This document shows positions 41,898 through 51,086 of a DNA stretch of 64,000 bases, piece by piece. The DNA is from CAYGYG01 sp964354155 (GTDB lineage: Bacteria; Hydrothermota; Tepidihabitantia; SM23-42; CAYGYG01): positions 1 to 64,000 of the forward strand of contig CAYGYG010000015.1 in assembly GCA_964354155.1 (NCBI GenBank), written 5' to 3'. How positions within the stretch are numbered: the stretch's first letter is position 1; every line of letters begins with the position of its first letter. The notes below the pieces were generated by a model. The model was not told the origin of the DNA and ran no database searches. It was given only the letters and a program-made list of their open reading frames with translations. Both the position numbers and the translations under genes were made by a program.

Positions 41898-44198
41898 ATG
41901 AAAAGCTTTGTCAAGTTCTTGATCATCGCTTTCGCGGCGTTGATTATTCTTTTTATTATTGCCTTTGTCTTCATCCGGTTTACGTTCAATGAGAAACAGA
42001 TCCGTTCGATGGCGGAGCGAACCGTGTCCCAGGCCATCGACCGTCCGGTCGAACTCGGCCGCATCCGGCTCCGCCTGGGCTGGGGCGTCAAGGTGGATAT
42101 CACCGACCTCCGGGTCGCCAACGCGCCCGGCTTCTCCGATGAGCCAATGCTCACCATCAACACCACGCAACTTGCCCTTCAGCTGCTGCCGCTTTTCCGA
42201 AAACGCATCGTCGTCGACGAAATCATGCTCCGCGAACTGCGCCTGCTCGTCGAACGCAATGGGAACGGACAGATGAACCTGCCGGCCCGGTTGACCAACC
42301 CGCCGGCTCCCGAAGATGAGAAAAGCAAAGGCTGGCAGCTCGGGGTCAGCCGGATCGACCTGAAAGACGGCATTATCGACTATCGGGATTCGGCCGGCGG
42401 CTTCCGAATCCTCGTCAGCAACATTGCTCAACAGGCGCGGTTTGCCGGTGAAAGCGTCGCCGTCGTCGGCCTCAGTGACGTCGAGGCTTTTCTGCCAGTC
42501 AACGGCGGCAGTTCGGTCTTTCTTAAGATTGTCAACAACGTTGCGGTGAAACCGGCGGCCAAGCAGGTGACCGTCACCGCTTTGGACATAACCTGGCCGC
42601 CCAATACCGTGTCGATCAGCGGCACGATCAACAACTTCGACGACCTCGACCTCTCCGGGAAGGCGGCGCTGGTTGAGTTCGACAAGATCATTTCTTTCGT
42701 CGATCGCAACCTGGCAAGAGACTTAAAGTTGAAAGGAAGCGTGAACGTCGATTTCAAGGTGAGCGGCCCGACACGCCAGCCCCGCGTCGGCGGCCACGCC
42801 GAGCTTTCAGAGCTTGCCGCGACCTACCACCCGGTCAAAGGATCGCTGGACAAGATCTACGGCAGTCTCGACTTCACCCCCGACCGCATCCACGACATCA
42901 AACTCAGCGGCAAGATGGGTAACGTCAACCTGAAGGTCGGCGGCAGCATTGACAGCTTGAAAAATCCGCGGTTGGTTCTCGACATCAACGTCGACGGCAA
43001 CCTGGTTGACCTGAAAGGTTCGGTGCCTGAGATTGAGAAGATGGGTCTAGTTGGCATCATGTCCGCCACCATGGGATTGCGCGGACCGGTGAACCGCCTG
43101 CGCTACAGCGGTTCAGCATCGGTGACCAACGGCCAGATCACCGCGCTGACCGGGGTCAAGCCGGTAACCGACCTCGCGCTCAACTGCGACTTCAAGAACG
43201 ACACCGTGGCCATTCGGCAACTGTCCTGCAAGATCGTCCAGTCGGACCTGGCGCTTCAGGGAAAAATAGTGAACTTCAAAAAACCTCACATTGACCTTGC
43301 CGGCACGTCCCGCCGTTTCAATCTCGACGAGGTGCTCATCCCGCAGAAAAGCGCCGGCGGCAGCCGTTCCCAACCGCCGGAGCTTGTCGTCAAGACCCGG
43401 CTTGTCATCGACGACCTGCAGTTTTACAATATCCAGTCGAGACGCGCCAAGGCAACCGCCGACTACGACGGCGGGAGACTCCGGGTCCGCAGCACGTCGT
43501 TCGATGCCTATGACGGTCAGGTGACCGGCGACGCCGATTTTGACTTCAACCAGGACCCGGTCGCGCACCGGATCAATGTCACGGTAACCAACACCGAAGC
43601 CAAGATGGTGCTCAAGCAGTTTACCGGGTTTGATGCCCTCTCCGGCAAGATGAACGGACGGGGGCAGTTCAGCGGTACCGGGTTTGCGCCCAAAGACATG
43701 AAGACCACCTTCAACGCCGAAGGGCATGCCGCGCTCCGCAACGGCACCTTCGTCAATTTCAATTTCCTGACCAAGCTGCTCGCCTGGCTGACCCTGGGCG
43801 AAGGCAAGACGGTGAGCTTCAGCGACCTGGGCACCGAGTTCAAGATCCAGAACGGCCGGGTGCGTTTCGACGATTTCATCTGCGCCACCAAGATCGGCGA
43901 TTTCCTGGTTTTCGGCACCCTCGGATTCGACGGCGATATCGACTACAAGATCAACCTTATGCTGGACCAGGAGCAATCCGCCAAATTCAAGGCCGTGCAC
44001 GGTGATTGGCTCTTCTATACCGATGAACGGGGCCGGATCGTCATCGACATTCTGGCGATCGGCACCCTGGCCGCCCCCCAGTTCAAACTGGATTCCGACA
44101 AGATCAAGAAACGTCTCGAGAAGAAAATCGAAGGCGAGACCAAGAAAAAAGTCGAAGACGTCAAGAAGAAGCTGAAAGACTGGTGGAAAAACCGGTAG
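41898..44198 (+). CDS. AsmA-family envelope protein
   Basis: 766 residues, AAAGGAG before the ATG. An N-terminal membrane helix (~5-27) is followed by a long beta-rich body. The AsmA signature is near the N-terminus (RPVELGRIRLRLGWGVKVDITDLRVAN), and the AsmA C-terminal region is near 560-700 (ALSGKMNGRGQFSGTG, LGTEFKIQNGRVRFDDF). A lysine-rich tail ends the protein. Such proteins form lipid-transporting bridges between the two membranes. The gene sits between the M50 protease and mutM genes with short gaps (19 and 6 bases), so all are likely one transcript. Confidence 0.9.
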   Translation: MKSFVKFLIIAFAALIILFIIAFVFIRFTFNEKQIRSMAERTVSQAIDRPVELGRIRLRLGWGVKVDITDLRVANAPGFSDEPMLTINTTQLALQLLPLFRKRIVVDEIMLRELRLLVERNGNGQMNLPARLTNPPAPEDEKSKGWQLGVSRIDLKDGIIDYRDSAGGFRILVSNIAQQARFAGESVAVVGLSDVEAFLPVNGGSSVFLKIVNNVAVKPAAKQVTVTALDITWPPNTVSISGTINNFDDLDLSGKAALVEFDKIISFVDRNLARDLKLKGSVNVDFKVSGPTRQPRVGGHAELSELAATYHPVKGSLDKIYGSLDFTPDRIHDIKLSGKMGNVNLKVGGSIDSLKNPRLVLDINVDGNLVDLKGSVPEIEKMGLVGIMSATMGLRGPVNRLRYSGSASVTNGQITALTGVKPVTDLALNCDFKNDTVAIRQLSCKIVQSDLALQGKIVNFKKPHIDLAGTSRRFNLDEVLIPQKSAGGSRSQPPELVVKTRLVIDDLQFYNIQSRRAKATADYDGGRLRVRSTSFDAYDGQVTGDADFDFNQDPVAHRINVTVTNTEAKMVLKQFTGFDALSGKMNGRGQFSGTGFAPKDMKTTFNAEGHAALRNGTFVNFNFLTKLLAWLTLGEGKTVSFSDLGTEFKIQNGRVRFDDFICATKIGDFLVFGTLGFDGDIDYKINLMLDQEQSAKFKAVHGDWLFYTDERGRIVIDILAIGTLAAPQFKLDSDKIKKRLEKKIEGETKKKVEDVKKKLKDWWKNR

Positions 44199-44204
44199 CG
44201 CCTG

Positions 44205-45029
44205 ATGCCGGAACTGCCTGAAGTCGAAACTATCCGACGAGAACTGGCCGCCTGTCTCCACGGCGCAAGAATCGTCCGGGTCAGAGTCCTGAGGTCTGAT
44301 GTCGTCGGCCATCCCGGTTCGTCGAGGTTCGCCAACGCCCTGGTTTCGGCTCAAATCGAGGCCGTCGACCGGCAAGGGAAGTATCTGATTCTCGGCTTGC
44401 GCGGCGGGCGCCGGCTGATCTTTCACCTTCGCCTCTCCGGAGGCATGTGCGTGACGCCCGACCCGACACCGCAAAGGTTCGCCCGCGTCCTGTTCTACTT
44501 GAGCGACGGACGGGTCCTTCAGTTCGTCGAACCCCGTGTGCTGGGCCGTGTCTATCTGACTGAGCCGGGAGAGAAACCGAAGTCCCTGGCCGGCCTTTTC
44601 AACCTGGGCTTGGAGCCGCTGGCTCCGGATTTCAGCACCGTCCATCTGGGCGCGGTCCTTGCCAAACGCAAAGCCCGCATCAAATCCTTGCTCCTTGACC
44701 AGCGGATCGCCGCCGGCGTCGGCAATATCTACTCTGACGAAGCGCTTTTCCGCGCCCGCATCCGGCCGACGCGTCGCGCTCATACTCTGACACGGGTGGA
44801 AATCGCGCGCCTCGTGCGAACCCTCAAGAATGTGATCCGCGAGGGCATTGACAACCTCGGCACCTCGGTCAGGGATTACCATCGCACCGACGGGGGAACC
44901 GGCAATTACCAGGAGATGCTGCGCGTCTACGGCCGCGAAGGCGAGCCCTGCCTACGCTGCGGCGCGCCCATCCGGTTGCTCAAATTCGGCAACCGTGGCT
45001 CCCGTTACTGCCCGCACTGCCAGAAGTGA
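44205..45029 (+). CDS. mutM: Formamidopyrimidine-DNA glycosylase
   Basis: 274 residues. It removes oxidised purines such as 8-oxoguanine and cuts the backbone. MPELPEVETIRREL gives the catalytic Pro1 and Glu2. KYLILGLRGGRRLIFHLRLSGGM carries the catalytic lysine region, the H2TH helix is GVGNIYSDEALFRARI, and the zinc finger is CLRCGAPIRLLKFGNRGSRYCPHC. It follows the AsmA gene by six bases; the convergent VWA gene comes after. Confidence 0.96.
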   Translation: MPELPEVETIRRELAACLHGARIVRVRVLRSDVVGHPGSSRFANALVSAQIEAVDRQGKYLILGLRGGRRLIFHLRLSGGMCVTPDPTPQRFARVLFYLSDGRVLQFVEPRVLGRVYLTEPGEKPKSLAGLFNLGLEPLAPDFSTVHLGAVLAKRKARIKSLLLDQRIAAGVGNIYSDEALFRARIRPTRRAHTLTRVEIARLVRTLKNVIREGIDNLGTSVRDYHRTDGGTGNYQEMLRVYGREGEPCLRCGAPIRLLKFGNRGSRYCPHCQK

Positions 45030-45113
45030 AGGAGAACCCGGACCCGGTTGATGGTTCGCGGCAACTGAGAGATGGACCGGCGGGGAATTTTGGGGGCCCG
45101 ACACCAAGGATTA

Positions 45114-47105
45114 TCAGACGTCGCCGCGCCGCTTCCGCAGAAACCATTCCGTGATCAACATGGCGCATGCCAGCAGAAGCAGGTAGGGTGAGGCAAAGTC
45201 GATGCTTACCGCCTTGCGGCGCACGCGCCGCGCGGTCGGGAATGAGATCTCGGGCAGGCGGTCGGCCGAAGAGTAGGCACCGCCGGTAGCGCGGGCCAGA
45301 CCCTCCATTAACTCGCGGTTCAATCCGACATCACGCTGCTCGATGCCGGTCTCGAGGACTTCGAAGGGCAGGGCCGTACTCGATTCGATCACGGGACCCG
45401 TCAGGCTGAAAGCGCGAGCCTGCCCGGCACCGGCCCGGACCGGGATGTATCGCGATTGGTACCGCCCCGGCGCTTGCTCGAACATCGGCACCGTATCCAG
45501 CCGGCCCTCACCAGGGACCTCGATCATGACCAAAGACCCCGTGATCGGCCGCAGGTCGCGGTCGACCATGATCGCCTGAAAATCGACCGGTTCATAGCGT
45601 CCAAATACCGTCTTTGCGGCGCGCAGTTCAAGCCGGCGCCTCCTGAGCGGGGAAACCTCATAGACGGCGTCAAGCAACAGCTGGCCGGCCGGGTTCTCGG
45701 TGTGCTGACCCGCCGCACGCATGCCCCACTGCCAAAGTGGATAGCCGAGCAGAACCATGATTCGCCCCTGCCCGACAACGGCTGAGCCGAGCAGCGGGCT
45801 TCCCTCGCGGCTACGAGCCAAGACCGTAAACCGGGCCGTATCAAAGTCAATGCTCGGCGCGCCGTCAAAGGGCGCCCGCTCCAACCCTGAGGCAAGAATT
45901 GTCAGGTTTCTCTCCGCGACGGGCCAAACCGGCGCCTTGACGCGGGCGGGCTTGACCCTCACCCCGCACGCGCGCTCAAGAAAACCATCCCAAGTACCGA
46001 AATTGTCACCGGCCAGAATCAACAGGCCGCCGCCCTGGCGCACAAAATCGAACGCCGTCTCTTCGCCCGGCCAATTCGGCAACGCCACATCATCCATGAC
46101 CGCGACATCGAAATCTTCAAGCGCGGGCAATACTGATTTTGTGATCCGCTCCGGATCAATCCGGTAGTGCTCGCCCGGTGCAAACTGGACAATCACGGTC
46201 GACGCAATGCGCCGGTCCCCAACCAGGGACCGCCGCGCGATACTGACGTTGGATGAAGGCGACGCCGCGCCGTAAAGAACTCTCATCTTCGACTTGAGAA
46301 CGACGATGGAGCAGACGATCTCGTTGTCCGGCGCCCAATCATCCGGTCCCTCGGTGGTCAGCCGGAACCTGAAGCGGTTGACGCCGACCGACCGCGGCGT
46401 AATGATCGTCGTTAGGTCCTTCTGTCCCGGTCCGGAGAACTCAAACCGACCGACCGCCTGCACCCGCCCTTGGTCCAGGGTCGCTACTTGCCCTCGCAAG
46501 GGGTCGTTCCCGCTCGATTTCACGCGCAGCCGGATCTCGACCTTGTCACCGTAGAACGCGAAAGGCGGTGCGTCAACCGAGACCAGCGCCGCGTTTCGGC
46601 CTATTGACTTCCCGACCCCGACGGCATATACCGGAACACTCGCGGTCAACCCCGGCGCCAGAGGGTCCTTCCCGTAATTGTGATTACCATCGCTTATCAA
46701 CACGATGGCCGAAGGTTCGATCTGGACCACCCGGTCCAGGGCCCGACCGATATCGGTGAATCGTCCGTCGAACCTCCCCAGGTCGTTCCGGGCGACGGCT
46801 ATCGAGCTTTCGCTGAACGCGAAGTATTGCTGGACGTGACCCGCCAGCTTCGCGATCGCGGTTCGGGCGGCGGTATCCTTGCCGCCCAGCGCCATGCTCC
46901 GGGACTCGTCAACCAGCATCACGACATGGCGTGGCCTGGTCCGGCTGAAAAAGACGGTGGGCTTGAAACCGGCAAGGGCCAGGATCAAGATGATGACGCT
47001 TGCGGTTCTTAGAATGAGCCGGGGGTCTTTCAGGCGATGGCGGTAGACAAGGAGGGTTAGAACAATGAAGACCGCGACCGCGAAACTACTTAAAAAGATC
47101 CTCAT
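45114..47105 (-). CDS. Membrane-anchored VWA-domain protein
   Basis: 663 residues. Two N-terminal helices (~3-20, ~33-50) are followed by a von Willebrand A domain with an intact metal-ion site, VMLVDESRSMALG (D-x-S-x-S). A long periplasmic part follows, with a glutamine-amidotransferase-like segment (FVRQGGGLLILAGDNFGTWDGF), and a C-terminal helix (~636-655) before a short basic tail. Proteins of this plan (BatA/DUF4159-like) often work with MoxR ATPases, but the window's MoxR gene is far away. It overlaps the upstream lipoprotein gene by 20 bases. Role unknown. Confidence 0.82.
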   Translation of the reverse strand: MRIFLSSFAVAVFIVLTLLVYRHRLKDPRLILRTASVIILILALAGFKPTVFFSRTRPRHVVMLVDESRSMALGGKDTAARTAIAKLAGHVQQYFAFSESSIAVARNDLGRFDGRFTDIGRALDRVVQIEPSAIVLISDGNHNYGKDPLAPGLTASVPVYAVGVGKSIGRNAALVSVDAPPFAFYGDKVEIRLRVKSSGNDPLRGQVATLDQGRVQAVGRFEFSGPGQKDLTTIITPRSVGVNRFRFRLTTEGPDDWAPDNEIVCSIVVLKSKMRVLYGAASPSSNVSIARRSLVGDRRIASTVIVQFAPGEHYRIDPERITKSVLPALEDFDVAVMDDVALPNWPGEETAFDFVRQGGGLLILAGDNFGTWDGFLERACGVRVKPARVKAPVWPVAERNLTILASGLERAPFDGAPSIDFDTARFTVLARSREGSPLLGSAVVGQGRIMVLLGYPLWQWGMRAAGQHTENPAGQLLLDAVYEVSPLRRRRLELRAAKTVFGRYEPVDFQAIMVDRDLRPITGSLVMIEVPGEGRLDTVPMFEQAPGRYQSRYIPVRAGAGQARAFSLTGPVIESSTALPFEVLETGIEQRDVGLNRELMEGLARATGGAYSSADRLPEISFPTARRVRRKAVSIDFASPYLLLLACAMLITEWFLRKRRGDV

Positions 47106-48018
47106 AACCTGGCGCTTCGTCTTCGACCAGGTGCAAGACCGTACTGCGGTCGGTCATGCCCGCCGCCGCCGCCTTGAGCCCGCCGTAAAAAGCAGTGAGC
47201 TCATAAACGGTGTCTTGTCGCACCGGGATTTTGAAACGGCCGGCTTCGGAAAGCGCCAGAGCGACAAAGTGATCGTGCCGGCGGACGACGACCAGCGCCC
47301 CGGTGATCAGGCTGTCCGCGCGCCGCACGCTACCTTCAATTGAGATCGAAGGCAAAACCGTGTCCGTGGTGAAATGGAAGACGAACCGCGGCGCGACGTT
47401 GCCGGCAAGGTCCCGGGCCTGGTCGAGGAAACAATAGAAGACCGTGTCGCGGGGAAACGAGTCGCTTTCAGCAAGAGGCACGAAATCAGCCCGCTGCAAC
47501 CCCTTGTCCCAGACGGTGCGGAATTTCCGCGCGCCTTTGGGTGTGAACGCGTAACGAATCGATGCGGTGTCCATCGTCTCGGAGAACTTCAAAAAAAGCC
47601 GGTGGCTCCTGAGCTTGGCCGGATAGTCAAGAAGGTAAGGGCTGAGTGAATCGCGTGCCCGGCTGCCTTGAAATGTCTCTTCGATTTCGCAGGCGTTGCC
47701 GCTCACATCCTTGACGATTCCGAGCAGCGAGTAAAAGACCGTATCCTGGGTCGCGGTCGTCAATACCACTTCACTATTGTTGAAATAGGGGTGTACGGCG
47801 AGAATGCCGAGCGTTTCGAGCCGGGCGTCGGTGATCTCAAAATCGGCCGCGGCCAATACCAGCGTATCGATCTCCTCGGAGAAGGCAAGCCGGATATGGT
47901 GCTGGTCGACCACCCTTAAGTCGTCCAACGCCGGGGCAAAACGGTCACGGGGAAGGGGCGTCCCCTTCTTCCCGCAGGCCAGGCAAAGCAAGCCCATCAA
48001 TACAAGACGTCCAACCAT
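47086..48018 (-). CDS. Lipoprotein with SbsA-like Ig domains
   Basis: 310 residues. The signal peptide ends in a lipobox (LLCLACGKKG). Two Ig-like (Big_5/SbsA) domains follow, each showing hydrophobic-F-S-E-x-hydrophobic-D (LAFSEEIDT; LKFSETMDT) and an ending of the D-x-x-G-N type (VKDVSGNA; ARDLAGNV). A small carboxypeptidase-regulatory-like C-terminal domain ends the protein (VVRRHDHFVALALSEAGRF). Surface-anchored structural role likely. It is the first gene of a two-gene unit with the VWA gene. Confidence 0.78.
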   Translation of the reverse strand: MVGRLVLMGLLCLACGKKGTPLPRDRFAPALDDLRVVDQHHIRLAFSEEIDTLVLAAADFEITDARLETLGILAVHPYFNNSEVVLTTATQDTVFYSLLGIVKDVSGNACEIEETFQGSRARDSLSPYLLDYPAKLRSHRLFLKFSETMDTASIRYAFTPKGARKFRTVWDKGLQRADFVPLAESDSFPRDTVFYCFLDQARDLAGNVAPRFVFHFTTDTVLPSISIEGSVRRADSLITGALVVVRRHDHFVALALSEAGRFKIPVRQDTVYELTAFYGGLKAAAAGMTDRSTVLHLVEDEAPGYEDLFK

Positions 48019-48039
48019 CGGCGCGTTAGTAAAACAAGA

Positions 48040-48069
48040 GGCGCGGCCTTGCTAAATCAAGGCCGCGCC
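48040..48069 (-). terminator. Rho-independent terminator
   Basis: Perfect 11-bp stem (GGCGCGGCCTT / AAGGCCGCGCC) with an 8-base loop, followed on the minus strand by UCUUGUUUU. It lies just after the Lrp-type gene. Confidence 0.85.
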
Positions 48070-48075
48070 CGAAAA

Positions 48076-48312
48076 CTACTCGACATCGACCGCCAGACAG
48101 GTGATCGTCCGTCGGATTGCTTTTATGGCTCTGATTTTCTTGATTATTATCTCGCGCAGCTCTTTGAGGTCGCGTGCTTCAACAAACGCGATGACGTCGT
48201 GAAGCCCGGTGACAACATGGGCAAGTTTGATGCCGTCGATCTTGGACAGCACTTTCACGACTTCGAGTTCTTTGCCGGCTTCAGCATCAATCAGCAGGTA
48301 TGCAGATGCCAT
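48076..48312 (-). CDS. Stand-alone Lrp/AsnC ligand-binding (RAM) domain protein
   Basis: 78 residues with AAAGGAGG upstream. The whole protein is one alpha-beta RAM domain: ASAYLLIDAEAGKELEVVKVLSKIDGIKLAHVVTGLHDVIAFVEA, then the last strand ITCLAVDVE. DNA-binding Lrp proteins carry an HTH before this domain; here it is absent. Stand-alone RAM proteins bind amino acids or modify Lrp-type regulators by mixed assembly. No operon partner. Own promoter and terminator. Confidence 0.9.
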   Translation of the reverse strand: MASAYLLIDAEAGKELEVVKVLSKIDGIKLAHVVTGLHDVIAFVEARDLKELREIIIKKIRAIKAIRRTITCLAVDVE

Positions 48313-48337
48313 CAGGACACCTCCTTTGGGAACGCTT

Positions 48338-48365
48338 ATTGTAACCACCGTTCCGGCAAAGTCAA
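48338..48365 (-). promoter_or_regulatory. Promoter of RAM-domain gene
   Basis: TTGACT, 16-base spacer, TACAAT on the minus strand. Confidence 0.8.
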
Positions 48366-48531
48366 TAGACGACTTTCTTGGTATTTTAAGCCGTCCGAAT
48401 CCGGCTCTGGTCAGAACACCGGCCTATCTTGACGCCTTCAAACACGAAATCAGGAGTATAATCCTCTAAACAAATGCCACCTCATCAAACCGACACGATC
48501 TTCTTAAATCTCAAGCATTCGACCCCTACTC

Positions 48532-49812
48532 CTAACTTCTCTTCAAAGAGAGTCTCATGGTCAGGATTCGATCCGAAGTGAAAATCCGGGCCGACAGGTA
48601 GATCAGCACACCCGAACAGACCGCCTGGTAGATAATCCCGAGCCACACCGCGGAAACTCGCCCCAGAATCAGCGATTTGTAAGCCAGGAACGTGTGGGAG
48701 AAGGGAATCAAGTAGACAAAAAACCGCAACGGCCAGCTGACGCTCTGCGGATCCAGAAGGATCGAAAGGAAATACGGCAGCAGGACCAGAACAAAAAGCG
48801 GTGCCAGCGCGGCCTGTGCGCTTTTCGTATCCCGGGCAAACAGGGCAAGCATCGTCGCCGCGGACAGCGCGGTTATGATCGACAAGAATATCGACAGCGC
48901 CATCATGAGGTAGCCGCCGCTGTTCAAGAGCAGGCCCAGCTCGCCGAGCCGATTGACCACCGGTCCGGCGTCGGGGCGGCCCAGACCCTCGGCGCCGAAG
49001 GAAGACATGAAATCCGAGAATCCCGCAATGTAAAAACCGACAAAAAGTAGGGCTAGCAGGGCGGCGGCCAGCATCTTGCCGCTGACGATCGAAATGCGCG
49101 ACACCGGCACCGTCAACAGCGTCTCCAGCGTCTTGTTCTCCTTCTCCTGACCGATCGAGGCCGCGACCATCGTACCGGTGAAGATAATCAGCATCAGGAG
49201 GATGACCGGTATCATCACGCTCTGCGCGGCGATAAAAGAGATGACGACCTCGGCGCTGCCCCGGGCCAACCGGCCCCGCAGGACGACGAAATCGGCCGAC
49301 CGGACCGGTTGCCGCACGCGATCCGGGTCGAGCTTTGAGTCAAAATCCCTGATATACCCGTTCGAAATATCCCGGTTCAGCATGTTGACCACGCTCTGCA
49401 CCCTGATCCTCTGCATCGACTCGGTAACACTCAGCGATTTGATGAATGAGTATGACTCGATTTCGGCTCCCGCTTTCCCGACAATGCGCTCTTCAAAGCC
49501 CGTCGGAATCACAAGCAGCAGGCGCGACCGACCTCGGCCGGCGGTTGCCACGATGGAATCGATGCTTGCCCCTTCGAACTCTTCCACGGCAAAGCCGCGC
49601 TGCACCAGGATCTCCTTGATCATCCGCGAGTGCGCCGAGCGATCGCGATCGACCAGCCCGACCGATCCCGTGAGTACCGACCGGCTGACCTCGCTCCGGA
49701 TCGTCCGTCCCATCACAAAGAAGATCAAGATCGTGATGGCAAACGGCAGGACCATCTGGATGGTGATGAGCTCACGCAGCTCCTTGCGCAGAATGTAGAA
49801 GAACTTGATCAC
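48532..49812 (-). CDS. ABC-2 type transporter permease
   Basis: 426 residues. One N-terminal membrane helix, a large extracytoplasmic domain (~40-185), then five or six helices (for example VMIPVILLMLIIFTGTMVAAS, and IVSGKMLAAALLALLFVGFYIAG after the coupling motif EKENKTLETLLTVPVSR). This is the NatB/ABC-2 plan. It exports an unknown substrate with the ATPase encoded just before it (4-base overlap). NatAB sodium export is one precedent, but the substrate cannot be predicted. Confidence 0.88.
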   Translation of the reverse strand: MIKFFYILRKELRELITIQMVLPFAITILIFFVMGRTIRSEVSRSVLTGSVGLVDRDRSAHSRMIKEILVQRGFAVEEFEGASIDSIVATAGRGRSRLLLVIPTGFEERIVGKAGAEIESYSFIKSLSVTESMQRIRVQSVVNMLNRDISNGYIRDFDSKLDPDRVRQPVRSADFVVLRGRLARGSAEVVISFIAAQSVMIPVILLMLIIFTGTMVAASIGQEKENKTLETLLTVPVSRISIVSGKMLAAALLALLFVGFYIAGFSDFMSSFGAEGLGRPDAGPVVNRLGELGLLLNSGGYLMMALSIFLSIITALSAATMLALFARDTKSAQAALAPLFVLVLLPYFLSILLDPQSVSWPLRFFVYLIPFSHTFLAYKSLILGRVSAVWLGIIYQAVCSGVLIYLSARIFTSDRILTMRLSLKRS

Positions 49813-50534
49813 TTAACCGCCCCGGTGAATACTTCCTCGAGGTTTGCCGCCCGGTACTTGGCTTTGAGCTCGTCGGGCCGTCCGGCCTCGAGGATTCGTC
49901 CCTTGTCGATAAGGGCGACGCGATCGGACAGAAATTCGACCTCAAGCATGTTATGGGACGAAAGCAGGACCGTGATGCCGGTTCGGGCCAGGTCTTTGAT
50001 GATCCGGCGCACCTCGAGCGAGTTGATGACGTCCAGCCCTGAAGTCGGCTCATCGAGGATTGCCAGTTTGGGCCGGTGCATCAGGGCCCGCGCCACCAGG
50101 AGCTTCCTCACCATTCCCTTGCTGTAGGTTGAAACCCTCGACTTGATCCGGTCGCCCAATTCAGCAATCGCCAGGCCGTTCGTGACCATCTCGCGCCGCT
50201 GGCCCGGACCTCGGGCGTAAAATCCGGCCATGAACTGAAGGTACTTCAGGCCCGACAGATTCCGGTAAGCGCCCGCTTCCTCGGGCAGGTAGCTGATCAG
50301 ATGCCGGATCGGCCCGGCGTCGTGGACAATGTCCCGGCCGAACACCGACACCCGACCCGCCGTCGGCTGCAGCAAAGTGGCGACGACTCTCAGGGTGGTC
50401 GTCTTACCGGCGCCGTTCGGGCCGATCAAACCAAAGATCTCGCCCTCATCGACGTGAAAGGTGACGGTATCGACCGCTCGGAGACGACCGAACTCCCGAA
50501 CCAGACCATGAACTTCAAGAACTGGAGCACCCAT
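49809..50534 (-). CDS. ABC transporter ATP-binding protein
   Basis: 241 residues from the ATG at 50534. Walker A is GPNGAGKTT, the signature motif is YSKGM in place of LSGGQ (common in NatA-like ATPases), Walker B is LAILDEPTSGLD, and the switch histidine is in LLSSHNM. It is paired with the permease gene by an ATGA-type overlap. The promoter's -10 box lies ten bases before the ATG, so the leader is very short and lacks a ribosome site. The longer frame to 50624 lies upstream of this promoter. Confidence 0.9.
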   Translation of the reverse strand: MGAPVLEVHGLVREFGRLRAVDTVTFHVDEGEIFGLIGPNGAGKTTTLRVVATLLQPTAGRVSVFGRDIVHDAGPIRHLISYLPEEAGAYRNLSGLKYLQFMAGFYARGPGQRREMVTNGLAIAELGDRIKSRVSTYSKGMVRKLLVARALMHRPKLAILDEPTSGLDVINSLEVRRIIKDLARTGITVLLSSHNMLEVEFLSDRVALIDKGRILEAGRPDELKAKYRAANLEEVFTGAVK

Positions 50535-50544
50535 TGCCAATGCT

Positions 50545-50572
50545 AATCTATCCGGCCCGCGGTCATTGTCAA
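50545..50572 (-). promoter_or_regulatory. Promoter of ABC transporter operon
   Basis: TTGACA, 16-base spacer, TAGATT; ten bases before the ATG. Confidence 0.65.
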
Positions 50573-50618
50573 TAGCCCGCTGGTCGACGTACTTGCGTAA
50601 ACTCGCCACAGCTATGTG

Positions 50619-50643
50619 GGACACGCCATGGCGTGTCCCTACC
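50619..50643. repeat. Dispersed palindrome, copy 3
   Basis: A perfect 22-bp palindrome with core GGACACGCCATGGCGTGTCC, followed by TAC. Same family as the two copies near 27.3 kb. It lies between divergent promoters. Confidence 0.6.
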
Positions 50644-50728
50644 GGTTCGCGGGCAGTTGCACAGCAAGCGACTGCCCGAAGATGGAAGACTTTGTGGATT
50701 TGCCGATTAGCCGGCTAGAAAAAAAATC

Positions 50729-50756
50729 TTGTCACCAACTCCAAACGGCATATAAT
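50729..50756 (+). promoter_or_regulatory. Promoter of cutA operon (leaderless)
   Basis: TTGTCA, 16-base spacer, TATAAT, six bases before the ATG. Confidence 0.7.
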
Positions 50757-50762
50757 CCTAAC

Positions 50763-51086
50763 ATGGGCAAGAATAGCGCAATTATCGTCATTTCAACGGT
50801 TGCCGGCATCAGGCCCGCGCAGACCCTGGCCCGAGCCCTGATCAGAAAGAAGCTTGCCGCCTGCTGTAACTATTTTCCGGTCCGGTCGCAGTACACCTGG
50901 CAGGGCAAGCACGAGGCAAGCTGCGAGGTCATGCTCTTCATCAAGACCACCCGGCAAGGATACCGCCGGGTTGAGTCCTTCCTCAAGAAACACCATCCCT
51001 ACGATCTGCCTGAGATCGTCGCTATCCCCGTGGTCCGGGCCGAAAAACGATACCTGGGCTGGCTGATGAAAGGAGTCGAAAAATGA
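50763..51086 (+). CDS. cutA: CutA-family divalent-ion tolerance protein
   Basis: 107 residues, the family's usual size. IIVISTVAGIRPAQTLARALIRKKLAACCNYFPVRSQYTWQGK and the C-terminal HPYDLPEIVAIPV are the CutA hallmarks (trimeric ferredoxin-like fold). The family is linked to copper tolerance in E. coli but its true role is unsettled. The start directly follows the promoter. Its stop overlaps the purC ATG by four bases, so cutA leads a cutA-purC-lptF-lptG operon. Confidence 0.93.
   Translation: MGKNSAIIVISTVAGIRPAQTLARALIRKKLAACCNYFPVRSQYTWQGKHEASCEVMLFIKTTRQGYRRVESFLKKHHPYDLPEIVAIPVVRAEKRYLGWLMKGVEK

Noticed and set aside
43113..44882. 589-codon minus-strand frame over the AsmA and mutM genes
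   Set aside because: It spans two well-defined genes in the other direction and has no recognisable motif.
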